64,000 bases of DNA from Chryseobacterium sp. ZHDP1. Its GTDB lineage: Bacteria > Bacteroidota > Bacteroidia > Flavobacteriales > Weeksellaceae. Where the stretch lies: positions 3,410,001 through 3,474,000 of the forward strand of contig NZ_CP075682.1 of NCBI RefSeq assembly GCF_018603435.1, written 5' to 3'. Below the pieces are notes generated by a model that ran no database searches, had not been told where the DNA came from, and saw only the letters and a program-made list of their open reading frames with translations. This document shows, piece after piece, positions 31,804 to 39,485 of the stretch (the first letter of the stretch is position 1; every line of letters starts with the position of its first letter). Position numbers and translations under genes: made by a program.

Positions 31804-32412
31804 TTAGTAATAATAAGATGCTTTTGTTCCGAATAACAAATCGTGAATCACAAAAAGCAAAATTACTTCATTTTCATCAGCTTTTATTTTTTCGAATTCA
31901 ATTTTATTTTTTATTCGGATATTGTCTTGATTGGTTGCTGTAAATTCTATTAAATATTTTCCTCGCGGTTTGTAAGCATCAGGATTTTCTATGTACAGAA
32001 AATATTTCCAGTTCATATTTTTCCACTGATATTCTGTCCCATGAAAAAGAAGTTTATCTCTTTTAAATTCTAAAATCGGATGTTGATGATTGTTGATATA
32101 ATAAAATGTCTGAGGAAGTTTGTTATCATTTATAATTTCATCCAGATCGAATTGATCTTTTCCGAAATAATAAGATTTTCCCATTGTAAGTATATTGCAC
32201 AATAGATTTAATGGAAGAGGATATTTTGCTCTTGAAATGATAATTTTCTTGATATAATTAAAGAATCGAACCCCAAAAGATACAGCCGCTAAAATGAACA
32301 TCCAGCCCAGAAAATAGATTTCATCATGATGCTTGCTTCCAAAAATAAGAAAACCAAGTACAATGAGAACGATAAAAATCAACATGACTCTTAAAAAGTT
32401 TAAAAGATTCAT
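31804..32412 (-). CDS. Unknown membrane-anchored protein inside the NAD operon
   Basis: About 202 residues, started at MNLLNFLRVMLIFIVLIVLG; an in-frame ATG at 32445 would add 11 residues. Two N-terminal membrane segments (residues ~7-27 and ~35-55) are followed by a soluble part with PLPLNLLCNILTMGKSYYFG, HPILEFKRDKLLFHGTEYQW and EVILLFVIHDLLFG. I do not recognise the family. Tight spacing with nadB and nadC (at most 51 and 10 bases) shows co-transcription, but nothing in the sequence suggests an enzymatic step in NAD synthesis. Confidence 0.6.
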   Translation of the reverse strand: MNLLNFLRVMLIFIVLIVLGFLIFGSKHHDEIYFLGWMFILAAVSFGVRFFNYIKKIIISRAKYPLPLNLLCNILTMGKSYYFGKDQFDLDEIINDNKLPQTFYYINNHQHPILEFKRDKLLFHGTEYQWKNMNWKYFLYIENPDAYKPRGKYLIEFTATNQDNIRIKNKIEFEKIKADENEVILLFVIHDLLFGTKASYYY

Positions 32413-32463
32413 GATGGTTAAAATTCTCAGACTGAAGATTTCCATACTCCGTATTTGCTATTC

Positions 32464-34035
32464 TTAAGCCAGATCTTTATTATAAAACGCACCTTTATTC
32501 TCCGTCATTTCCATAGACTGGGTAATGATGAGGTGGGCAACGGTTGTTAAGTTTCTAAGCTCTGACAACTGTGGCGAAAGAATAGAGTAGTGGTAAATTT
32601 CGTTCACTGCGGCAGCGATTTCCTGATGTTTTTGCAAAGCCATATTCAGACGGCGGTTGCTTCGTACAATTCCTACCAGATCGCTCATCATTTCCTGAAG
32701 CTGCTTTCTGAGGTAAGATATAATTACCATCTCATCCATGATTTTCATTCCTTCTTCATTCCATTCCGGAACGGCTTTCAGATCATCAAAGTTGAAATTA
32801 TTTTCGTTTAAAAGTTCAACGGTTTTCATGGCAGCATTGTGTCCGAAAACTAATCCTTCCAATAAAGAGTTGGAAGCTAGTCTGTTGGCTCCGTGAAGTC
32901 CGGAATTGGTACATTCTCCCACTCCGAAAAGATTTCTGATGGAAGACTGACCGTCGCGGTCAACCTCAATTCCTCCCATCAGATAATGACAGGCGGGAAC
33001 AACGGGAATAAGCTGGCTGAAAGGATCAATTCCTTCGTCTTTGCATTTTTTATAAATATTCGGGAAATGTTCAAGAAATTTTTCATGATCCATTTCACGG
33101 CAATCGAGCCCTACAAATTCGTCTCCGGTGATTTTCATTTCTGCATCAATGGCTCTTGCAACGATATCTCTGGAGGCGAGTTCTTCACGTTCATCATATT
33201 TATGCATGAATTTTTCACCTCTTTTTGTTCTTAATTTGGCTCCGTCTCCACGAACGGCTTCCGAAATTAAAAACAACATTCCATCGAGCTTACTGTACAG
33301 AGCGGTCGGGTGAAACTGATAGTACTGCATATTGGAAACTTTTCCTTTTGCTCTTGCCACAAAAGCGATTCCATCTCCTGTTGCAATCGTCGGATTGGTG
33401 GTATTTTTGTAAACGTGTCCTGCTCCTCCGGTTGCAACAAGTGTTATTTTTGATGTTATTTTCTTAATGGTTTTGGATTTTTCATCCAGAATATAGGCTC
33501 CGTAGCAATGGATATCGCCTTCATTTAATTCTTTTCCGGGAACATGATGCTGCGTAATGATATCAATTACGTAATGATGATCGAGAATCTCAATATTCGG
33601 ACTGCTTTTTGCGGTTTGCAAAAGTGCCCTTTCGATTTCAAAACCTGTGATATCTTTGTGATGTACAATTCGGTTTTCGGTGTGTCCTCCCTCTCTTCCT
33701 AAAGCAAATTCGCCGTTTTTCTTGTCAAAATTCGCACCCCAGTCTACAATTTCATTGAATCTTGCAGGAGCTTCCCTAACTACCATTTCCACCACATCGC
33801 GTTTGTTTTCGCCGTCTCCCGCACGCATTGTATCGGCAATGTGTTTTTCGAAGTTATCATTTTTAGAATCTGTAACTACTGCAAGACCACCCTGTGCATA
33901 TTTGGTGTTGCTTTCATCTTCGTCCGATTTTGTTACGATGATTATTTTGGCATCAGGAAGCTGCTCAGAAACTTTTATGGCATAGGAAAGTCCCGAAATT
34001 CCGGAACCGATTACTAATACATCCGCTTTTATCAT
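32464..34035 (-). CDS. nadB: L-aspartate oxidase
   Basis: A 523-residue FAD enzyme oxidising L-aspartate to iminoaspartate for quinolinate synthesis. The N-terminal dinucleotide-binding loop is VIGSGISGLSYAIKV. Family motifs follow: NTKYAQGGLAVV, REGGHTENRIVHHKDITG, VATGGAGHVYKNTTNP, YQFHPTALY, LISEAVRGDGAKL and CTNSGLHGANRLASNSLLEG. It is the first gene of a minus-strand operon with the unknown membrane gene and nadC. A perfect palindrome lies 12 bases upstream of the ATG. Confidence 0.96.
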   Translation of the reverse strand: MIKADVLVIGSGISGLSYAIKVSEQLPDAKIIIVTKSDEDESNTKYAQGGLAVVTDSKNDNFEKHIADTMRAGDGENKRDVVEMVVREAPARFNEIVDWGANFDKKNGEFALGREGGHTENRIVHHKDITGFEIERALLQTAKSSPNIEILDHHYVIDIITQHHVPGKELNEGDIHCYGAYILDEKSKTIKKITSKITLVATGGAGHVYKNTTNPTIATGDGIAFVARAKGKVSNMQYYQFHPTALYSKLDGMLFLISEAVRGDGAKLRTKRGEKFMHKYDEREELASRDIVARAIDAEMKITGDEFVGLDCREMDHEKFLEHFPNIYKKCKDEGIDPFSQLIPVVPACHYLMGGIEVDRDGQSSIRNLFGVGECTNSGLHGANRLASNSLLEGLVFGHNAAMKTVELLNENNFNFDDLKAVPEWNEEGMKIMDEMVIISYLRKQLQEMMSDLVGIVRSNRRLNMALQKHQEIAAAVNEIYHYSILSPQLSELRNLTTVAHLIITQSMEMTENKGAFYNKDLA

Positions 34036-34047
34036 ATCCTTAGTTTA

Positions 34048-34059
34048 AGACAATTGTCT
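34048..34059. promoter_or_regulatory. Perfect palindrome upstream of nadB, candidate operator
   Basis: AGACAATTGTCT is a perfect 12-bp palindrome in the 30-base gap between the nitroreductase stop and the nadB start, with imperfect A/T extensions on both sides. There is no U run, so it is not a terminator. The position before the NAD operon suggests a repressor site for NAD-synthesis control (inference); no regulator gene is in the window. Confidence 0.45.
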
Positions 34060-34065
34060 AAATAG

Positions 34066-34692
34066 TTAAATAAATTTAAACAATTTTTCGTTTGGTTTTC
34101 TTACTTTTTTCATGTGCTGAAAATGATCTTCCTCCGAACGGTAGCCTAAAGCGAGCGTTACGCTTACTTTTTCGGTTTCAGTATTTATCTCCAGAATTTC
34201 TTCGATAAGTTCCTGACGGAAGCCTTCCATTGGACAGGTGTCTATATTTTCTATTGCGGCTGCATACATGAGATTCGCCAGAACGATGTAAGACTGTTTT
34301 TCTGCCCAGCTGAAAATTTCATCCTGTGTTTTTTGATTAATATGCTGATTGATGCTGTTTTTAAAAAGATCCAGTTTTTCCAGCGGTGTTTCTCTTACTT
34401 TAGAAATATGCCGGAAATAACCGTTAATGTAATTGTCGTCCACAATTTTTTTGGAAACAATAACAACGAGATGAGAACAGGTGGAAATCTGTGACGGATT
34501 GTAGAATGCAGGAATTAATTTCTGCTTCATCTCCTCACTTTCCACGATAAGAATTTCGTAAGGCTGAAGACCAAGAGAACTTGCCGATAATTTTCCGGAT
34601 TCAAGAATATTATGCAGGGTTTCCTGAGGAATAATTTCGTGATTAAATTTTTTTACAGAGTATCTTCTGCTTAAAGCCTCTAAATAATTCAT
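34066..34692 (-). CDS. Nitroreductase family NAD(P)H-dependent oxidoreductase
   Basis: A 208-residue FMN flavoprotein of the nitroreductase/NfsB-like family. N-terminal RRYSVKKFNHEIIPQ contacts FMN phosphate. Other family blocks are SASSLGLQPYEILIVES, YIVLANLMYAAAIENIDTCP, MEGFRQELIEEIL and VTLALGYRSEED. Physiological substrates of such enzymes are usually quinones or other electrophiles. It is 30 bases upstream of nadB on the same strand; whether they share a transcript is uncertain, because the palindrome lies between them. Confidence 0.88.
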   Translation of the reverse strand: MNYLEALSRRYSVKKFNHEIIPQETLHNILESGKLSASSLGLQPYEILIVESEEMKQKLIPAFYNPSQISTCSHLVVIVSKKIVDDNYINGYFRHISKVRETPLEKLDLFKNSINQHINQKTQDEIFSWAEKQSYIVLANLMYAAAIENIDTCPMEGFRQELIEEILEINTETEKVSVTLALGYRSEEDHFQHMKKVRKPNEKLFKFI

Positions 34693-34761
34693 AATTCAAA
34701 TTTAAGAATTGAATGCGAATTAAATAAGTTTAAAATAAAATATTTCTTCTAAATAAGGCAT

Positions 34762-34794
34762 AAAAAAAGATCATCCGTTTTTCGAATGATCTTT
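34762..34794 (-). terminator. Terminator of the lectin-domain T9SS protein gene
   Basis: AAAGATCAT (34766-34774) pairs with ATGATCTTT (34786-34794), with an inner CG/CG, and is followed by a U run on the minus strand. Confidence 0.8.
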
Positions 34795-34802
34795 AAAAAG
34801 TG

Positions 34803-37055
34803 TTATTCTATATTTTTTACCAGAACCCAGCCATTGTAAGACGTCTGAGTACTGTTTTTGTCATTTTCATTCCAGGTAATGGTGTACCAATAAGTTCCTG
34901 TCATTACTTTTTTGCCTCCCGTAGTTCCGTCCCATTTGTAGTTTCGGATTTTGTCGGCTTCGTACATTTTATTTCCGTATCTGTCATACACCGTGAATAC
35001 TAAATTCTTTTTATATGCTAATGCGGAATAATCGATGTAATCGTTTTTGTTGTCTCCATTCGGAGTAATGGCATTCAGGAGATTAGGAACCGTTATCTGA
35101 ACATGAATAGGTGTACAATTGTAGGCATCTTTTACATACACTACAACTTCACCTCTTGCAAGACCTGTGAAGACGTTAGAATCCTGCCAGTTTATTCCGT
35201 CCAAAGAATATTGGTATGGTGTTTTTCCTCCTTTCACATTCACGGTAATCGTGTTGTTTTTAATATCAATTGTAGCAATTACTGGTTGCTGCGAAGGATT
35301 TACGATTACAGTCTGCTGTGTTGTACATCTTCCTGATTTCAGCTGTACCCAATAAATTCCGGGCGTTACATTCGTGATAGATTGTGTGGTTGCTCCGGTG
35401 CTCCATAAGTAACTGTCGAATCCGGTTCCTGCATCTAAAGTTGTTTTAGCATCAATACAGATGATTTTATCTTTCAATACAGAAGAATAAATCGGCGCTA
35501 AAACTTTTAATGTAATTTTTGCAAGTGTCCAGCAATTGGTCACATTCGTAATTCTTACATACACTACGGATGATGTGCTTACGTAAGCTGCAGGATTCAG
35601 AATTTCATTGGTTCCGGCTAAAGCATCCGCTTGTGTTTTAAAATATCTCTTTGTAACTCCCGTCGCAGAAGTTACAATTGCCTGTGTAAGATTAAATAAA
35701 CCCGTTGTCGGTGCATTATCGATAAAGCATGATTCCAGAGTAGCGTCTGTTGTAGCAATTTGAGGGTAAAATGCTAAGGTAATTGCAGCAGAACCCTGGC
35801 AGCCAAGAGGAGTGGTTACTTTTACATATACGGTTCCCGCAGCAGAAGTGTAGGTTGTAGGATTGGTAATTTCATTGGTTCCGGCGTTTAGATCCGCCAT
35901 ATTTTTATAATATTTCTTGGTAGAACCCGTTGGTTCGTTCACATTCGCAAGCGTAAGATTGTATGTGGCTGTTCCTGTATTGTTGTTATTACATTCCGTA
36001 AGTGTTGCAGGGGTTGCTGTGAAAGGAGAAAGGTTTAACTGAATTTTACCGTCCGGATTATCACAAAGCAATCCTGTATTGTCTTTAATTAAAACAGAAA
36101 CTGAAGTATTTGCGCTGAACTGATAGTTGGTAGGATTCGTAATCGGAGTTCCGCCTACACTGTATGAGAACGTATAATTGGCAGGATTGGTTACAAACTG
36201 TCCCTGATAAGATGTTAAATTTACCGTTCCTTGTCCTGTTGCAGGATTCGGACAGAAAGTATCTGTTACCAACGTCTGGTTAAGCGCAACTTTGTCTATA
36301 TAAACTTTTACGTTTTTAATTGATTGTCTTGCACTCGCTCCTCCTGTAGAAGCAGAAAAGCCAAAATAGCCGGTCGTCATGGTAGCTGCAGCTCCGGAAG
36401 GGGCAAATGATTGGCTTACAATGGTAGTTCCGTCGATTTTAAGCGTAATGATCCAGCTTGCAGGAGCTGCAGGATTTACCTGTCCGTTTACTTCAACGTG
36501 TCTGAAAGTAGTTCCGACGAAAGGCTGCGTAGGATTCAGATCCGGAGAGTGAAATGTACTTCCGGGAGTTGTATTGTATTCGATATTTGATCCTGCCGTG
36601 TTGTTTATTCCATATAAGATATGGACTTTACTCATCTGTGCTTCTGTGGTATTATTAAAAATGTCAAATCCCACCATTAAGCCGGTAGAGTTTGCAGGAA
36701 TTCCTAATCCTCCGCCAGATGTGTAAGAAGCGGGTGGATTTGCCAGATACCAAAAAGCAATACCATCTCCTCTTCCGTAGGCAGCTGTACCGTTTCCGTC
36801 GATTCTGAAATCAAATTCCACTCTCCATTTATCACAATATTTAAGATTGATAGGAGAGTCTAATTTTATACCTCCTACCTGACTGATCTGGTCTGCGGTA
36901 AGCTGTATAAAGTCTGTATTTACAACCGCAGAAGGAACGATGTTCCAGCCTGTGGTGTTTACAGGATTTCCGGTAAGCTGATAGGTTTGCGACGAAATTT
37001 TTCCGAAGCAGCAAAATAAGAAGAGGGATAAATAAAGGAGTAGTTTTTTATTCAT
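34803..37055 (-). CDS. T9SS type B secreted protein with N-terminal L-type lectin domain
   Basis: A 750-residue surface or secreted protein. After a signal peptide (cleavage near SSQ, residue 23), residues ~24-255 form a legume-type lectin domain (VEFDFRIDGNGTAAYGRGDG, IAFWYLANPP, LMVGFDIFNN, ITLKIDG). Repeated ~80-residue modules follow, each with a Cys, Asn-rich turn and a YYKxMADLNAGTNEI-like motif. A SprB-like repeat (PYQYSLDGINWQDSNVFTGL) leads into the C-terminal T9SS type B sorting domain (AITPNGDNKNDYIDYS, VYDRYGNKMYEADK, GTYWYTITW, WVLVKNIE). It is probably a carbohydrate-binding adhesin. Its C-terminal half is paralogous to the genes at 39486 and 41911. Confidence 0.88.
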   Translation of the reverse strand: MNKKLLLYLSLFLFCCFGKISSQTYQLTGNPVNTTGWNIVPSAVVNTDFIQLTADQISQVGGIKLDSPINLKYCDKWRVEFDFRIDGNGTAAYGRGDGIAFWYLANPPASYTSGGGLGIPANSTGLMVGFDIFNNTTEAQMSKVHILYGINNTAGSNIEYNTTPGSTFHSPDLNPTQPFVGTTFRHVEVNGQVNPAAPASWIITLKIDGTTIVSQSFAPSGAAATMTTGYFGFSASTGGASARQSIKNVKVYIDKVALNQTLVTDTFCPNPATGQGTVNLTSYQGQFVTNPANYTFSYSVGGTPITNPTNYQFSANTSVSVLIKDNTGLLCDNPDGKIQLNLSPFTATPATLTECNNNNTGTATYNLTLANVNEPTGSTKKYYKNMADLNAGTNEITNPTTYTSAAGTVYVKVTTPLGCQGSAAITLAFYPQIATTDATLESCFIDNAPTTGLFNLTQAIVTSATGVTKRYFKTQADALAGTNEILNPAAYVSTSSVVYVRITNVTNCWTLAKITLKVLAPIYSSVLKDKIICIDAKTTLDAGTGFDSYLWSTGATTQSITNVTPGIYWVQLKSGRCTTQQTVIVNPSQQPVIATIDIKNNTITVNVKGGKTPYQYSLDGINWQDSNVFTGLARGEVVVYVKDAYNCTPIHVQITVPNLLNAITPNGDNKNDYIDYSALAYKKNLVFTVYDRYGNKMYEADKIRNYKWDGTTGGKKVMTGTYWYTITWNENDKNSTQTSYNGWVLVKNIE

Positions 37056-37217
37056 TTATTAGCATACTTAAAATTAGACGTGTAAATATATTAAATCCTA
37101 ATTAAATAATATGTATTTAATATTAAATTTGCCTTATTTAGTATTTATTTTATAATAAATGGTAAAGAAACTGAAAGAATGCTGAAAATTTTTCTGAAGA
37201 TTAGCTGTAATTGTTAA

Positions 37218-37694
37218 TTAAAATAAAGTGTTGCTTTCAGGATTTTCGAAATAAGTATCGATTTCTAAATTATCTGAAGCAGCAGCGGTTACGGCAAGTT
37301 TGTCGCACAGTTCGTTTTCAAAGTGACCGGCATGACCTTTTATCCAGTGCATTTTTGGTTTATGCAGATTGTATAATACGACAAATTTTTTCCACAGATC
37401 AGGATTTTTCACGTTTTTCCAGCCCCTTTTGATCCATCCGGCTAACCAATTCTGGTTAATGGCATCCGCAACATATTTGCTGTCTGTATAAATATGAATT
37501 TCGTTGTCCGGAGATTTCAGTTTTTCCAAAGCGGTGATCACAGCAAGAAGTTCCATCCTGTTGTTGGTGGTTTTCCGGAAGCCTTTAGAAAATGTTTTCT
37601 GATAATTTTTTTCAGGGACGCGCATGAGAATTCCGTACCCGCCTTTTCCGGGATTTCCGCTGCAGGCTCCGTCGGTGTATATTTCAATTTTCAT
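37218..37694 (-). CDS. rnhA: Ribonuclease HI
   Basis: A 158-residue enzyme cleaving RNA in RNA-DNA hybrids. All catalytic residues are present: Asp8 (IYTDGACSGNPGKGG), Glu48 (NNRMELLAVITAL), Asp71 (IYTDSKYVADAI), and the late His and Asp in KGHAGHFENELCDKLA. The handle region WIKRGWKNVKNPDLWK is typical of bacterial RNase HI. It lies 33 bases downstream of dnaB on the same strand, so the two are probably co-transcribed. Confidence 0.96.
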   Translation of the reverse strand: MKIEIYTDGACSGNPGKGGYGILMRVPEKNYQKTFSKGFRKTTNNRMELLAVITALEKLKSPDNEIHIYTDSKYVADAINQNWLAGWIKRGWKNVKNPDLWKKFVVLYNLHKPKMHWIKGHAGHFENELCDKLAVTAAASDNLEIDTYFENPESNTLF

Positions 37695-37727
37695 TTTTAA
37701 ATCTTAACCTTAATCTTAGTCCTGAAT

Positions 37728-39323
37728 TTAAAAAGGAAAATCGTCGTCATCATCAAAATCATTCATTGAAGATCCTGAAAGTTTTGAACTGTCCGGAAGA
37801 TCAAAAGCTGCACCCGGCTGAATTGTTGTTTTAATTTTATCAAAACCGCTAGGTTCCTGCTTTCCAAAGTTGGAAGGATATCGTCCTCCGCTCATTCCTC
37901 CGTCAAAAGCAGCCTCAATATCACCGAACTTCGCAAAATGTTTTAAGAAAGATAAACGCACATCGGCAGTTGCACCATTTCTGTGTTTTGCAATAATCAA
38001 TTCCGCCTGATTTTCTGTTGAGGTTTCCTGTCCTTCTTCATCGTTGTCCCAAACCGTAATTTTATAATATTCCGGTCGGAAAATAAAAGATACAATATCT
38101 GCATCCTGCTCAATTGCTCCGGATTCCCTTAGATCGGAAAGCTGAGGTCTTTTCCCCGGACGTGTCTCCACACTACGGGAAAGCTGCGAAAGTGCAATGA
38201 CAGGAACATTAAGTTCTTTGGCAATGGCTTTTAAAGATCGTGAAATCATGGAAATTTCCTGTTCACGGTTTCCTCCTCCTTTTCCGCCGCTTCCGGCAGT
38301 CATCAGCTGAAGATAATCGACCATGATGAGCTTTACACCATGCTGCATGACAAGTCTTCGGCATTTGGCGCGGAAGTCGAAAATAGACAGGGAAGGTGTT
38401 TCATCAATATATAAAGGGGCATTTTCCAGTTCGGAAACATTGGAGAAGAGTCTTTCCCATTCTTCATCATCCAAAGTTCCTTTTCTGAGTTTTTCTGATG
38501 AAATTCTTGTTTCGGAAGCAATCATCCTTGTGATAAGCTGTACCGATGCCATCTCAAGCGAGAATAGAGCCATAGGAATTTTGTGTCCCACTGCAATATT
38601 TCTTGCCATCGACAGAAGGAATGCTGTTTTCCCCATCGCCGGACGTGCTGCAATAATAATAAGGTCGGAGTTTTGCCATCCTCCGGTTTCTTTATCTACA
38701 TCGCGGAAACCGGAAGGAACTCCGGAAAGTCCTTCTTTATCTTTTAGAGATTTAATGGTGTCGATTGCCTGTTTTACCAATGAATTGGCAGTATCGAATC
38801 CTTTTTTAATGGTTCCGTTTGTGATTTCGAAAAAAGACTGTTCGGCTTTATCCAGAAGTTCAAAAACGTCTGTTGATTCTTTATAGGATGCGTCAATTAC
38901 GTTTGCCGAAACATTGATTAAGCTTCGAAGAATATATTTTTCAAGAATAACGCGGACGTGATATTCAATATGGGCAGAAGAACTTACTCCCATCGTAAGA
39001 TCGATGATGTAGCTGTCTCCGCCGGCAGAGCTTAACTTGCCTTCTTTTTTAAGCTCCTGAATAATCGTCATTAAATCGACAGGCTGGTTGCCTTCGTATA
39101 ATTTTAAAATGGTAGAAAATATGACCTGATGTCTCGGATCGTAGAAAACTTCAGGGGTAAGCAAATCTATCGAATGATCGAGTCCTTTTTTATCAATTAA
39201 AAAAGTACCAATCACCAATCGTTCAAAATCCAGAGCATTGGGAGGCATTTTCCCGTCTGCAATGGAGAGTTCTTTTGCAAAATTTCCGTTCGTCAAAGAA
39301 GATAATGTTTCTTTCTGCGCCAT
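37728..39323 (-). CDS. dnaB: Replicative DNA helicase DnaB
   Basis: A 531-residue hexameric helicase that opens the replication fork. The start is MAQKETLSSLTNGNF; the longer frame (to 39440) reads through a promoter-like TATCTTTG (39338-39331, minus) and is rejected. The N-terminal domain has PPNALDFERLVIGTFLI. The RecA-like domain has Walker A IIAARPAMGKTAFLLSMARN, ALFSLEMASVQLITRM, Walker B KLIMVDYLQLM, SRSLKAIAKELNVPVIALSQ and the arginine-finger block KHRNGATADVRLSFLK. The C-terminal ~45 residues are an acidic tail ending in DDDDDFPF. rnhA follows directly. Confidence 0.96.
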   Translation of the reverse strand: MAQKETLSSLTNGNFAKELSIADGKMPPNALDFERLVIGTFLIDKKGLDHSIDLLTPEVFYDPRHQVIFSTILKLYEGNQPVDLMTIIQELKKEGKLSSAGGDSYIIDLTMGVSSSAHIEYHVRVILEKYILRSLINVSANVIDASYKESTDVFELLDKAEQSFFEITNGTIKKGFDTANSLVKQAIDTIKSLKDKEGLSGVPSGFRDVDKETGGWQNSDLIIIAARPAMGKTAFLLSMARNIAVGHKIPMALFSLEMASVQLITRMIASETRISSEKLRKGTLDDEEWERLFSNVSELENAPLYIDETPSLSIFDFRAKCRRLVMQHGVKLIMVDYLQLMTAGSGGKGGGNREQEISMISRSLKAIAKELNVPVIALSQLSRSVETRPGKRPQLSDLRESGAIEQDADIVSFIFRPEYYKITVWDNDEEGQETSTENQAELIIAKHRNGATADVRLSFLKHFAKFGDIEAAFDGGMSGGRYPSNFGKQEPSGFDKIKTTIQPGAAFDLPDSSKLSGSSMNDFDDDDDFPF

Positions 39324-39428
39324 AATAGTGCAAAGATAGTTTTTTTGAAAAGCAAATGAAACGGAGTAACTAACAAAAAATTGTGGATAACTTTTGAAAC
39401 CTTTATCCAGAAGGGTTTTGCGAAGAGC

Positions 39429-39459
39429 AAAAAAAATCACCTCAAAACTGAGGTGATTT
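39429..39459 (-). terminator. Terminator of the 39486 T9SS protein gene
   Basis: AAATCACCTCA (39434-39444) pairs perfectly with TGAGGTGATTT (39449-39459) around AAAC, followed by a U run on the minus strand. Confidence 0.9.
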
Positions 39460-39485
39460 AATGTTCTGAAAATCAGATTGAATTA

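Noticed and set aside
38323..38886. A 187-residue plus-strand open frame inside dnaB
   Set aside because: Antisense shadow of a well-supported gene; no motif and no promoter.
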